Shown here in pieces: positions 19,080 to 29,557 of a stretch of DNA of 64,000 nucleotides. Below the pieces are notes generated by a model. The model was not told where the DNA came from, ran no database searches, and saw nothing but the letters and a program-made list of their open reading frames with translations. The position numbers were made by a program, and so were the translations under genes. The stretch comes from Leuconostoc inhae KCTC 3774 (GTDB lineage Bacteria > Bacillota > Bacilli > Lactobacillales > Lactobacillaceae): the NCBI GenBank assembly GCA_000166735.2, contig AEMJ01000164.1, positions 18,337 to 82,336 of the forward strand, in the 5' to 3' direction. Each line of letters starts with the position of its first letter. Position 1 is the stretch's first letter.

Positions 19080-20075
19080 TTAAAGATCTTCCAAAAATTC
19101 AAAATTTTGCCACGCATTGCCACGTACATAATGTTCATCGCTGACTTTTTGTAATTTTTCATCAACAGTTGCCTCGACTTCCGCTTTGTCTAACCAAGGT
19201 ATACGCTTCAAAAACAAGTCTTTACTATGATCCATATCTTTTAAAGCTGGAACGGTACCAGGAATAGCATATAATTCGTCCCCAGAATTCACTTCTGATG
19301 GATCTGCACGCAATAAGGACCGCGTGTACGGATGTTTTGGATGATTGAAAAGATCTGCCACGCGAGCCTGCTCAACAATTTGCCCCGCATACATGACGGT
19401 AACCGTATCAGCCATTTCAGCAACAACCCCTAAATCATGTGTAATTAATAAGATTCCTGCGTTCTTTTTTTGTTGAATCTCTTTGATTAGATCTAATATT
19501 TGCGCTTGAATTGTCGCATCCAAGGCGGTTGTTGGTTCATCAGCAATAATCAAATCTGGTTCATTAGCTAACGCAATTGCAATCATAACACGTTGTCGCA
19601 TACCGCCTGAAAGCTCATGTGGATATTGTTGGGAAACACGCTGGACATCAACAATACCAACATCTGAAATTAATTTTTGTACACGTTGTTTCACCTTTTT
19701 TGACTGTTTATCATGAACAGTAATGGCTTCAGCTATTTGATCCCCAATTTTCATCAAAGGATTTAAACTAGATAATGGATCTTGAAAAATCATGCCCACA
19801 GAGACACCACGATATGCATCAAATTGCCTTTCACTCAAACCAATCAACTCATTATCGTTCAACTTAATGGATCCGGTTACTCGCGTTTGATCTGAATTAT
19901 GTAATCCCATCACGCTCATTGCAAACGTTGATTTACCAGAACCAGATTCTCCAACTAAAGCTACAACTTCACCGTGTTTAATTGAAATGTTTATTTTATG
20001 AATCGCTGTCTGATATTGTCCATCTATTCTAAAATCGACAGATACATTCTCAGCCTCTAATAATTTACCATCCAT
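19080..20075 (-). CDS. oppD: oligopeptide ABC ATPase OppD
   Basis: 331-residue ATPase with Walker A GESGSGKST, Q-loop MIFQDPLSSLNPL, signature LSGGMRQRVMIAIAL, Walker B LIIADEPTTALD and the oligopeptide-transporter C-terminal segment (HPYTRSLL, AIPGTVP). It is the first gene of the oppDFBCA operon. Confidence 0.95.
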   Translation of the reverse strand: MDGKLLEAENVSVDFRIDGQYQTAIHKINISIKHGEVVALVGESGSGKSTFAMSVMGLHNSDQTRVTGSIKLNDNELIGLSERQFDAYRGVSVGMIFQDPLSSLNPLMKIGDQIAEAITVHDKQSKKVKQRVQKLISDVGIVDVQRVSQQYPHELSGGMRQRVMIAIALANEPDLIIADEPTTALDATIQAQILDLIKEIQQKKNAGILLITHDLGVVAEMADTVTVMYAGQIVEQARVADLFNHPKHPYTRSLLRADPSEVNSGDELYAIPGTVPALKDMDHSKDLFLKRIPWLDKAEVEATVDEKLQKVSDEHYVRGNAWQNFEFLEDL

Positions 20076-20166
20076 TTTATAACCTTCTTTTCTTATATTA
20101 TAAAATTATATCATTTGTTTTTAATATTTCAAATTATATTGTAAAAAATAATATATACGATGTGAA

Positions 20167-20206
20167 AAAGGGGTTGATTCCTTTGAAATATGGAATCAAC
20201 CCCTTT
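20167..20206. terminator. hairpin between oppD and the diesterase gene
   Basis: Perfect 15-bp arms (20167-20181 and 20192-20206) with T or A runs outside. It follows the minus-strand gene ending at 20294. Confidence 0.7.
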
Positions 20207-20293
20207 GACAACTATATTATAATGTAAATTCTAAAGAACTCGCAGCTTCAGAAACTAAAATCGTCTATTCATGCCCAACTTATCTATACGGCT

Positions 20294-22095
20294 TCATCCT
20301 AAACCTGCAACATAATAAAGTAACTTATCAGAATATGTGATATGGTTAGCATCTGTCATTGCTCGCCCCACAGCCGGCATATTGTCAGTTATAACGCCGT
20401 CTGCACCAAAATACATCATACGTAAAATTGATTTTTTATCATTTGGTGTCCAAACAAATACTTTTTTCTTTCATTGTGCGCTGTTTGAATAAAATGCTTG
20501 TTCACAGTACTAAATTCGACCGTATAAAAATCCGAATGTGAAATTGGCGGACCAATGAGGTTGAACGGTAAAATATACCCTGCCTTAACAGTTGGTGCAA
20601 TTTTTTTAACATCTTCTATTAACTCAAAATTTAATGACTGAATCATATAATCATTTTCTTGAATATCTTTTTGATATTTCCGCATGAATCTTGCAACTAG
20701 TTGCGTATTATCTTTATTTGGCGTTTTCAACTCAATTAAGAGCTTTTGATGGATTGCTTTTGCAGCTTTTAAGTAATCATCGAATGACTCAATGGGTTGT
20801 ACCTGATTATTTTCATGCACCTTAAGTTTGGTTAACGCGTTTAAGTTCATATTCTCTGGTGTATTATTCACACTAGTTAATTGTTTTAAATTAAAATCAT
20901 GGAAAACGACAAACTGATTGTCCTTGGTTAATTGAACATCCATCTCCACGTAATCGGGATGATATTGTGCCGTCCTATTCATTGCAGAAATGCTGTTTTG
21001 GACGCCATTTTTCTCAGAAACACCTCGATGTGACACACTTATTGGCTTAGAAATATCAACTGATTTCAAATAATCAAAGTTATAGCCACCGACAATCACT
21101 GCACTCATGATACCCAAAACAATATAAAGTGGTGCACTTAAACGGTTTGCAAAATTTTTGCGGTACGCACTACTGAACAAACTATCAGGTTTTTTGATAG
21201 CGGACAAAACATTGTTCTTTGACATGAAATCAATAATAACAAGAAACATCCCCACAGTTGTTATTGCTATGTTAATCAAAATTATGATTTGTAATAGCGT
21301 CATAATAACTGCAGCACTAACTACCGTATATGAATGACTATATTGTTCCACTAGTTTTTGAATACCAATTAAGCCAGCAATACTTACTGAAGAAAATAGG
21401 AGCATCCCAAACCCAATAGCTGCCAATTTCAGAAGTATCGTCACAAATTTTCTACGTGTGATCGTCAAACTACTTTTAATTGCCTCGCCTATCGACAAAT
21501 CATTTAATATAAGGTTTGGTAATACGAATATTAGTCGTACACCAATATAAGTTAGTAAAATGTATACTAAAATAAACGCGCCAACAACAATGAAGCGATG
21601 ATCAAAAATGTAATCCATAAGGAATGCCGGGATTTTTACTTTTGATAGCAGATTCGAACTATAACTCACCCCACCTAACGGTAATATGAGTACAAGATAA
21701 AACAAGAAAAACAAACCAGTACTGATGCCAACTTTTCGAAGTTGTCTCAAGGTAATCACTAATAGTTGACGCACGCTAACAGGTTGTCTAGTTTGAATAA
21801 AGTAAACACTGATCAACAAAAAAGCAAATTCAAAAAATGATAATAAAATGGATAAAATAACAATACTAATCAAAGCCAGAAATACGAGGGGTTGTTGCCG
21901 CATCATTGTGCCTAAATTATTTAACGATAAGTAGTTAATCTGACTTATCTTTAAAATAAATTGACTCGATTCCCCCAATATTGGTAACAATATAAAAATA
22001 AACAAAGCGTGTATAGCAAACACGCTCTTTAGATAACTTTTACTATGCCATAGAAATTCAACAGAATCTTTAATCTTTAAGCGAATATACTGCAT
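20294..22095 (-). pseudogene. membrane-bound glycerophosphodiester phosphodiesterase, frameshifted near the 3' end
   Basis: Splits glycerophosphodiesters into glycerol-3-phosphate and an alcohol. The N-terminal 330 residues hold about eight hydrophobic helices (GPDPase membrane domain). The C-terminal domain has the GDPD signature: HRGVSE..ENS-like segment near residue 370, EMDVQLTKDNQFVVFHD, and LLIELKTP. As sequenced the frame shifts at the T6 run 20462-20467. One more base gives the expected VFVWTPNDK..GADGVITDNMP ending at 20294. Start chosen at MQYIRLK (22095), with AGGAG 7 bases upstream; ATGs at 22101 and earlier are too close to it or upstream. Confidence 0.87.
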
Positions 22096-22225
22096 TAACA
22101 TTCTCCTAAATTTGATTATATATGACAATTAAGAGACAGTCCACCTAATTCTTTGTTACCCGTAAACAATTTTAAAACATGCTTTTTTAATAAATCATAA
22201 TAACGCACCCTAAGATATGTTGTGT

Positions 22226-22833
22226 CTAGCCTATATTAATCATTTTAACCGGTAAATCAGCCAGTTGTTCTATATTATGTGACGTCATGATGACCAATTT
22301 TTCACGCTCTTGAACCAAAGATGCAATCATTTTTAGAATCACTTTTGAATTTGTAACATCAACCCCACTGGTTGGTTCATCAAAAATATACAGTTCTTTT
22401 TCCAACAGACATTGTCCGTAAGTCAGCACCATCTGCCTTTCACCACCAGATAATTGTCCCATTTTAACGGACCATATCTTGTCTAAAGCTTGTCGTTTAA
22501 TCGTTTGGAAAGTTGATCCACTCTTTTCTAGGCTACGATTGCCAATTTGGCGGTACATATTTATCGTTTGGCCGACGCTCAGTGTCGGAAAAAAGTGAAT
22601 ATGCTGTAACTGATAGGCAATATTTTGCTGCTTTGGAACGTTTATTTTTTGTCCTTTGGCCTGTTTAGGACCCACGCCTGCAATGAAATCTAATAAAGTC
22701 GTTTTCCCCGCACCATTGGCACCCGTGAGTACATTAACCACATGATTAAAAAATCCACCTCAAAATCTTGTGCTAAAACACGGTCACCATAACATAAAGA
22801 ATATTTTTTATTTGCATCCTCTAACCCTCGCAA
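22226..22833 (-). pseudogene. ABC transporter ATPase, frameshifted near the 5' end
   Basis: Walker A GANGAGKTTL, signature LSGGERQMVL and Walker B LYIFDEPTSGVD are intact. It is short (about 200 residues), like many exporter ATPases. The reading frame begins at a TTG (22833) directly after the stop of the preceding permease gene, with LRGLEDANKKYSLCYGDRVLA. It shifts at an A6 run (22748-22753); one more base joins it to NVLTGANGAG. Translational coupling with the permease at 22834-23587 suggests one transporter. Confidence 0.72.
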
Positions 22834-23587
22834 TTAAACACGATCAACAATTGAATGGACAGTTAATTTTGAAATAGCAAACCAACCAATTACTAAGTAA
22901 ATTATGGTCACAATTCCCAATCTGGCTGTCACTGCACCTTGAATCACGTGATTGAAAAAGAACGATAATAATTGATACGATGTGTCAACAATATAAGTTA
23001 TTGGATTCAGCAAGGTCAATAAATCCCCCATCGCATAACTTTTAGGTAAATTCATTGTTATGAATAAAACAAATAATAAAATCGATACTAAAACGTTAAT
23101 CGATTCAATTTTAACTTTCAAAAGAAATAGTAAACTGCTAATAAAAGTAACCGGTACCGCAACCGATAGGGTCGCAATCATTCCTGCAATTAGCAAACTG
23201 ATATGTACATTATGAGTAACACCAATGACCACCAAATTAAATATTAACAGTTCACCATTTAAAATGACTAATTGTACCAAAAATTAGCTATTAATATTTT
23301 CCACTTTGAACCCACTATAAAAAATAGCTGTTTATAAAAGCCATTTTCCCGTTGTGAAATAATTGCAACAATGACATTATTTAATAATGTGACCATAATA
23401 ATGTAAGCCCAAAAATAACTAATTACCATCATGGTTTGATGAGAAAACGCTACCTTTGGCTGAGACAAATATTTGATGTTTTTATATAAAAAATAGATAG
23501 TTGGTAATACTAAATTAAATAAAAAACAAATTTATTACTCAACGTGTTGACTAGATAGACTTTGCATAATGCTTTTATCTCGTTCAT
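22834..23587 (-). pseudogene. ABC-2-type transporter permease, two frameshifts as sequenced
   Basis: Three pieces in different frames make one membrane protein of about 250 residues with six hydrophobic segments. It starts at ATG 23587 (MNEIKALCKVYL, behind GGGGAG), breaks at the A6 run 23521-23526, and breaks again after KILIANF at the A5 run 23279-23283. The middle piece carries RENGFYKQLFFIVGSKWKI, the cytoplasmic loop usual for ABC-2 permeases. It follows the histidine kinase gene of the Bce-like module by about 105 bp. Confidence 0.7.
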
Positions 23588-23623
23588 ATCATTCTCCCCA
23601 ATATATTCAATTTGTAAATCAAC

Positions 23624-23650
23624 GATTATAAAAACATCATTTTTATAATC
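23624..23650. repeat. AT-rich perfect palindrome
   Basis: Arms GATTATAAAAA and TTTTTATAATC around CATCA, between the histidine kinase stop and the second ABC transporter. It could be a weak terminator or an operator. Confidence 0.5.
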
Positions 23651-23692
23651 ATAACACAATAATCATATGATTACAGCCTGCCTATTAAAGAT

Positions 23693-24559
23693 TTAAAAAT
23701 GAATTATTACCGTGGTACCAGTCCCTATTTCGGATGTTATTAAAATATCAAATGATAATTTGTCCAAAACTAACTTTGTTAAATACAACCCTAATCCACT
23801 TGATTTCTTATCTAAACGACCATTGTATCCAGTAAAACCATGTGAAAATAAACGCGGTAAATCTGATGCCAAAATTCCTATACCACTATCCACAATCATT
23901 AATTGTTGGTCTGTTATGTGAATCGTCACACCACCTATTTCTGTATATTTCACGGCGTTATTAATAATTTGTTCAATAGCTACAGTTAACCATTTAGGAT
24001 CTGTTTTAATACTCGCTTCACCAACAATTGTTACCTGCAATTCTTTATGAATAAATTGGGGTGCATATTTCTTAATAATCGTATTAACTAACTCGCGCAC
24101 ATTCACAACATCAAAACGAAAGTCGGTAGCAGTATTTTGAACACGAAGATACTCGAGTAAAATAGTCAAATAATTTTCGAGCGCAAATGTTTGTTTTTGA
24201 AGTTCTGGTAATTGTGTCTGCGCAACCAAATCTATACTAGCCAATGGCACTTTCATTTGATGGGTCCATACACGCATGATATCCATAAAATCTTTATCAC
24301 GCTGTAATTGCGCTGATAGTTTTGCTGTTAACTGCGCATTATCTATCTTTAAATTGGATAATTGTTGCTGATATTTATAAAATTTTTGATAGTCAATTAT
24401 CGTGTAAACACTAAATATTAATAAAAATAATAAACTCGCATTAAGCAATGGAATCATCGGTAACTGCCACAGAGAAAAAGTCAATAAAAATAAAGTGAAA
24501 CCGATAATAATCGTCAAAAACAAACCAGCTCGCCGCTTTAAATACTTATCCCAAAACAT
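23693..24559 (-). CDS. sensor histidine kinase, BceS-like intramembrane-sensing type
   Basis: Two N-terminal hydrophobic helices (about residues 12-53) with almost no extracellular loop, a short coiled coil, then the phosphoacceptor motif MRVWTHQMKVPLASID and the ATP-binding boxes INNAVKYTE, VDSGIGI and KSSGLGLYL. This is the layout of Bce-type kinases that sense through their ABC partner. Start at 24559 (MFWDKYLK) with GAGG 8 bases upstream. It overlaps the response regulator gene by 14 bp. Confidence 0.9.
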   Translation of the reverse strand: MFWDKYLKRRAGLFLTIIIGFTLFLLTFSLWQLPMIPLLNASLLFLLIFSVYTIIDYQKFYKYQQQLSNLKIDNAQLTAKLSAQLQRDKDFMDIMRVWTHQMKVPLASIDLVAQTQLPELQKQTFALENYLTILLEYLRVQNTATDFRFDVVNVRELVNTIIKKYAPQFIHKELQVTIVGEASIKTDPKWLTVAIEQIINNAVKYTEIGGVTIHITDQQLMIVDSGIGILASDLPRLFSHGFTGYNGRLDKKSSGLGLYLTKLVLDKLSFDILITSEIGTGTTVIIHF

Positions 24560-25199
24560 AACCAACACCTCGTACTGTGTGAATTTTATCAAAATTAATT
24601 ATGCCTACTTTTTTTCTCAATCGCGTCATGTTAACATGTAGGGTATTCGCGTCAATAAAATCGTTATTTTCCCACAATTTAGTCAACAAAAGGTCTTTTG
24701 GCACGACAGTTGTGCCATATTCAAATAGTATTTGTAATATTTTAGTTTCTGTACTGGTTAACTCAACTTTTCCTGCGTTACCTATTAATTGATTATCTAC
24801 CAACTGGTATTCCTCAAACGTTAATTCAGATGCACTGAAATTATAGCTACGTCGTAACAATGCTTGCACTTTTGCTCTCAAGACCATCAAATTAAATGGT
24901 TTAGCAACAAAATCATCAGCCCCCATGCTCAGTGCCATGACTTGGTTCATCTCATCATTAGCGCTTGAAATAAAAATAATTGGTACTTTGCTAATTTTAC
25001 GTAGCTCTGTTGTCCAATAAAAACCATTGAAGTAAGGTAAGGTAATGTCCATCAGTACAAGGTCTGCATGCACTTCAGTAATTTCTTGAACGACAGCACG
25101 AAAATTCAGCGTTGAAACAACGCTGAATTCTGATGATAATACTTTTTTTAAGCTGTCTACGATACTTGTATCATCTTCGACAATAAATATTTTTTGCAT
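24546..25199 (-). CDS. OmpR-family response regulator, BceR-like
   Basis: Receiver domain with acidic pair VEDD, phosphoacceptor Asp in LVLMDITLPYFNG and Lys in VAKPFN, followed by a winged-helix DNA-binding domain (LTSTETKILQIL..HVNMTRLRKKVG..VRGVGYVL). Start at MQKIFIVEDD (25199), 7 bp after the permease gene; the longer reading has no RBS. Expected to bind the TGACA-N4-TGTCA box at 28024-28037 and raise transporter expression. Confidence 0.93.
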   Translation of the reverse strand: MQKIFIVEDDTSIVDSLKKVLSSEFSVVSTLNFRAVVQEITEVHADLVLMDITLPYFNGFYWTTELRKISKVPIIFISSANDEMNQVMALSMGADDFVAKPFNLMVLRAKVQALLRRSYNFSASELTFEEYQLVDNQLIGNAGKVELTSTETKILQILFEYGTTVVPKDLLLTKLWENNDFIDANTLHVNMTRLRKKVGIINFDKIHTVRGVGYVLG

Positions 25200-25206
25200 A
25201 ACTTTA

Positions 25207-27194
25207 TTATACGTGACGTTGCACGATGTTAACATAACTACGTGAAGTCATTTTATAAATAATATAGTACAATACTGCAATCAATAGAATAACGCCACCA
25301 CTAACAGATAGCATCAATGTTTTATTCGTAATACCAAAGGCATTAATAATTTTAGAAACCATCATATAAGCACCTGCAAAGTGAACGATAGCCACCACAA
25401 TTGGCATGAAAAATAACAAACGGATTTGACTATTAATTGTTTGCGATACTTCTTTTTTAGATAAACCGACTTCCTGTAGTATACGGAACGCTTCCTTATC
25501 CTGTTCACCTTCAGCAATTTGTTTATAATAAATGATTAGCGCCGCACCGATTATAAATGTGAGTCCCAGTGTGAAACCGATAAATAAGAAACCACCTGTA
25601 TACGCCTGTGCCTCATGCAATCGCGCAAATCGATCAACGGCAAATGTTGATATTGGCGATACGTTACTTTTACCTTCTGCTTTAAATGCCTTAGCAACCT
25701 GCTTGCTGTCTCTTTTGCTCAAATTGATTATTAAGGTACGTCGTGGAATCGTGTAACTATTCGCATCAAACTTAATACGCTGATATAACCGCTCGGCTTG
25801 TGCATCATTTTGGGCCACAATCATCATACTGTTCCCGATACTACTTTGCGTTGGGTAGTTTTTGACGTCTGTTGTTTGCCCTTTAACGCGCAATAATTGA
25901 CCAAACCAATTGATTGTCTCTGCATTAAAATGACCAGAATAATTATGAATTAATACATCATTTGGTGCTAATTTTGGTAGTTTGTTGCCCAACTTAATTA
26001 ATGTATCACGAGAAACAACCTGTACCACTGCTATTCCAGCCTTATTATAATTATCTGTCAAATGATTAATAGTGACATGTTTACCGCTGGGTAATATCAT
26101 CATTGATGTGCCATAATCAACATATTGAACACCGTTTTTCAAACTAACTTGTGACTTTTTTCAGTCTGGGACAAAATACTTTTAAATTGTTCCTCCGACA
26201 CATTGCCAACATGAGTATCTCCTGTATTCATAGCGCTAAGCTCAGTCGTAAATGGCATGTTTACCATCATGTTTTGCTTTAATCCAGTTTGTAACATAAC
26301 CGTTGTCACTAACGTTACAATTGCCATTGTAACTAAGATCGTAATGTTTCCCAATCCGATTGCATTTTGTTTCATGCGATACAGTAAGGCATTTGTTGTT
26401 ATAAATTTTTCTGGTTGATAGTAACGTCGACCACGCTTTTGGCGTTTTAAATACCAAATGGTAAACGCCACATAAAACAGATAAGTCCCAACAATAACGA
26501 ATAAAACCGCGACAGCAAATGTAGTCACAATCATTGGTCCTATCTTAACTGTTATTGCCATATAGTAACCAACAACTAATAATAAAACGCCTAAAAATGC
26601 TAAGAATCCTCGTGATTTTGGTTCACGTTCACCTTGACTTTCCGAATGCAGTAACGACAAACTAGAATGATGATGAATCGTCCAAGTACCAATAACCGCT
26701 AACAAGATAAAAGCAACTAAAGCAACTATGATTGGTATAGTAAAACTTAATGTCGAAAACGTTAAATTGAAATAATTACCACCAATTAAAGCGATAAAAA
26801 CTAAAAATAAAAACTTTGATAAAATAACGCCGGAAATTGTACCAAGTGTTACTGTTGCTAGCAACAAGAATAACAGTTCAAGTAATGCAACAACTATAAT
26901 TTGAGCTTTACCAAGCCCCAAAATATCATACAAGCCAAACTCTCGTGATCTTTTCTTTAACAAAAAACGGTAAGCATAAATTTCAATACCAATTGAAAAA
27001 GGAATGAGTATGATTTGACCAATAATTAGAACGACAGATACTGACTTAATCCCTAACTTATCTAACTGTGGTGAAAGAGCAATTGATGCTAAAATAAAAT
27101 TCAAAACAAACATCATCATTGTTGCCAGTAAAAATGGTGCAAAATTTTTGAATGATTTTCGAATATTACGTTGCGCTAATTTCAGATAAAACAT
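25207..27194 (-). pseudogene. BceB-like ABC permease, frameshifted as sequenced
   Basis: The two reading frames together make a FtsX-type permease of about 662 residues, the BceB size. Helices 1-4 and 5-6 are in the first part; a large extracellular domain and the last helices are in the second. The first part stops after SQTEKSHKLV. One more T in the T6 run 26156-26161 continues as KKSQVSLKNGVQYVDYG. BceB proteins bind peptide antibiotics such as bacitracin complexes and signal to the kinase. It overlaps neither neighbour and follows the ATPase by 1 bp. Confidence 0.88.
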
Positions 27195-27195
27195 A

Positions 27196-27952
27196 TCAAT
27201 TACCTCCTAAAACACTGCCCATGGCTAAGTTAATTTCCTTGTTAAAATCTGATGTACTACGCTCAGCACGGTATAATTGGTGATAAATCATACCATCTTT
27301 AATAAACAACACACGTTTAGCGTGACTGGCAACAACACTTGAATGTGTCACCATTAAAATAGTTTGGCCTTCATCGTTGATCTGTTCAAATAAATTTAAC
27401 AAGCGATCTGAATTTTTGGAGTCTAATGCCGCGGTTGGTTCATCCCCTAAAATCAAGTCAGGTTGCGTCATCAAAGCTCTCGCAATAGCCACACGTTGTT
27501 TTTGTCCACCAGATAATTCAAAAGGTTGCTTATTTAATAATTCTGAAATGTTAAGCAACGGTGCTAATGTACCAATACGTTCTTTCATCATTTGTACTGG
27601 CTTTCGGTTTAACACGAGTGGCAAGTAAATGTTATCTCGCACATTTAATGTATCTAAACAAATTAAAGTCCTGAAATACAAATCCCAGATGTTCACGACG
27701 AAATTTGGCTAAATCATTGGCTTTAATATTTGTAATGTTGTTACCATTCAATGCTACCGTACCATTTGTTGGGTGTTCTAGTGTCGCTAAAATATTGAGG
27801 AGTGTTGTTTTACCACTGCCTGACTCACCCATAATAGCAATATACTCACCTTTCTCAACACTAAAATCAATGTCGCGCAATGCCGCCGTTGTTTCTTTTG
27901 AAAACCGCGTTTTAAATATTTTTTCAAGATGATTAACTTCTAATAGCATCAT
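27196..27952 (-). pseudogene. BceA-like ABC ATPase, frameshifted as sequenced
   Basis: Walker [13 protein letters not shown], signature LSGGQKQRVAIARAL and Walker B LILGDEPTAALD are present, in about 250 residues, typical of the MacB/BceA group. The frame breaks in GFVFQDFNL at a three-base A/T run (27656-27658). Removing one base gives FNLLDTLNVRDNIYLPLVL. First gene of the Bce module behind a good RBS (GGAGGAAGT). Confidence 0.88.
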
Positions 27953-27967
27953 ACTTCCTCCAATTCA

Positions 27968-28040
27968 TATACTCATTATCTAACAATTTGATGCCGTGTT
28001 CACTTACACCTCGTGATATAATCTGACAAAATTGTCAGAT
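27968..28040 (-). promoter_or_regulatory. Bce-module promoter with predicted response-regulator box
   Basis: A perfect palindrome ATCTGACA-AAAT-TGTCAGAT (28021-28040) contains TGACA-N4-TGTCA, the form of site used by BceR-type regulators. A -10-like TAGATAAT lies at 27975-27982 with only a poor -35, as expected for an activated promoter. The box centre is about 62 bp upstream of the likely start site. A T run beside the palindrome on the plus strand makes a terminator possible, but no plus-strand gene ends there. Confidence 0.7.
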
Positions 28041-28058
28041 TGTTTTTTAACATTCAAC

Positions 28059-28111
28059 TTGACAAACGATTCCTATTTTTGTTATAGTTTACTGGTTAAT
28101 TAACTAGTAAA
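28059..28111 (+). promoter_or_regulatory. adcR/zitR promoter with tandem zinc-repressor operators
   Basis: TTGACA (28059-28064) and TATAGT (28083-28088). TTTACTGGTTAA (28088-28099) and TTAACTAGTAAA (28100-28111) abut and each closely resemble the AdcR/ZitR operator TTAACYRGTTAA. They cover the -10 edge and start site, so the operon is probably autorepressed when zinc is plentiful. Confidence 0.85.
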
Positions 28112-28126
28112 CTATCGAGGTTACCC

Positions 28127-28567
28127 ATGTCAGAATCCGACAATATTATTCAAGAACTCAACACATTTGTCCAAACGTACGCGGCAAATTCTGAGGTTAT
28201 TCGCACAGCTACAACACAGCAAATTAATGCCACACAAGCACATTTACTGATGCTATTACAATCACAAAGCGCCACCAATACCGTGCTTGCTGACACAATG
28301 AAGCTCACAAAACCAGCAATTACCAAGGCCATTAAGAATTTGACCACGCATGGCTACGTAACATCAAGCAAAGATGCCACCGATAAACGTAGTATCCATT
28401 ATTCTTTAACCCCTGAAGGTGTTAAACTTGCTTTGCAGCATGAGCAATTACATCAGAACTTGCATCACGATATTAGTGCGACCGTTTCAGATTTCACATC
28501 CGAACAACAAGCAACAATTATGACATTTCTTAAACACATTAATCATTTAAAGGATAATCACTCATGA
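28127..28567 (+). CDS. adcR: MarR-family zinc-responsive repressor, AdcR/ZitR type
   Basis: 146 residues with a MarR winged helix (LADTMKLTKPAITKAIKNL; DKRSIHYSLTPEG) and a C-terminus rich in His (HEQLHQNLHH, HINHLKDNH), as in AdcR/ZitR zinc sensors. It lies behind two AdcR-type boxes and overlaps the metal-binding protein gene by 4 bp (ATGA), so the two are translated together. Confidence 0.88.
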   Translation: MSESDNIIQELNTFVQTYAANSEVIRTATTQQINATQAHLLMLLQSQSATNTVLADTMKLTKPAITKAIKNLTTHGYVTSSKDATDKRSIHYSLTPEGVKLALQHEQLHQNLHHDISATVSDFTSEQQATIMTFLKHINHLKDNHS

Positions 28568-29444
28568 AAAAATAATCGCCATTATGGCAGTTATCATCAT
28601 TGTCATCGTAGGTTTTGCCGCATTTAAAGGCAATTCACCAAAACAAAATACAGCCAAAATTAATATTGTTGCATCAACTGATTTCTATGCTGAACTTGCC
28701 CAAACAGTTGTTGGTAATCATGGCACTGCCACGGCAATTATTAACAATCCTAATGTATCACCTGAAGATTACGAACCAACCACAGCAGTAGCTAAAAAAG
28801 TGAGTGGTGCTGACATCGCGCTTGCTAACGGTTTGGGATACGATTCCTGGCTTGACAAGTTGGCCCAAACGTCTAAACATACACAGCTAATCCGCATTGG
28901 TGAAAATGTTTTAAAAGAAAAGTCAGGTGTTAATCCCCATCTTTGGAACAATCCAGAAACAATGATAAAAACAGCACAATATTTAGCTGATAAATTATCA
29001 AAGCAAGATCCCTCACATAAAAAAGAGTATCAAGCTAATGCTCAAAAATATATCACCAGTTTGAAACCCGTGACAGATTTAGTTAGTCAACTGAAAAAAC
29101 ATGCTAATAACCAATCTGTCGCCCAAACTGAACCTGTCTTTGAATATATGTTAACAGCTTTAGGATACAAAGTAATGGACACTGACTTTTCTGAAGCCAT
29201 TGAAGAAGGCAACGATCCTTCACCTGCGACACTAACAAACCTCCGTGCAGCGATTACAAACCACAAAATTGCCTTTTTAGTAAATAATAAGCAAACGACA
29301 AGTTCAACTGTTTCAACTATTGTTAATCTTGCAAAGGACAATAACGTACCTGTTATTAATGTTACTGAAACCATTCCACGTAATGAACATTATGTCAGCT
29401 GGAAAGTTGCAGAGTTGAAACAAATTCAAAAAATAACACAATAA
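28564..29444 (+). pseudogene. adcA: zinc/manganese ABC substrate-binding protein, frameshifted at codon 3
   Basis: Binds metal ions (probably zinc) outside the cell. Cluster A-I (ZnuA-like) segments: NPHLWNNPETM, EPVFEYML, DFSEAIEEGNDPSPA. The natural start is the ATG at 28564, which overlaps the adcR stop; the A6 run 28567-28572 lacks one base, so the frame now stops at once. The usual first ligand motif D-P-H is replaced by NPNVSPEDYEPT, so that His is missing. A hydrophobic N-terminal helix has no lipobox Cys. The partner permease and ATPase genes are not adjacent. Confidence 0.85.
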
Positions 29445-29493
29445 TCTTACCACACCATTAATCATTTTAAATATGCTATACTACTCTTGAAAA

Positions 29494-29513
29494 GTATCAG
29501 ACTTTTCTGATAC
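29494..29513. promoter_or_regulatory. hairpin between adcA and the aldo-keto reductase
   Basis: Perfect GTATCAGA-CTTT-TCTGATAC stem just downstream of a TATACT hexamer. It could be a terminator for adcA or an operator for the reductase gene. Confidence 0.45.
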
Positions 29514-29557
29514 CTAAAAAGACAATCGATTAGTAATTTATGATGGAGGTAATATTC

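Noticed and set aside
22226..23587. Reading the second ABC transporter in the Bce region as several independent short genes
   Set aside because: The fragments join into one ATPase and one permease when single bases in homopolymers are corrected; each lacks a proper start on its own.
28021..28048. ATCTGACA palindrome followed by a T run as a terminator
   Set aside because: No plus-strand gene ends there; the spacing TGACA-N4-TGTCA and its position upstream of bceA fit an activator site better.
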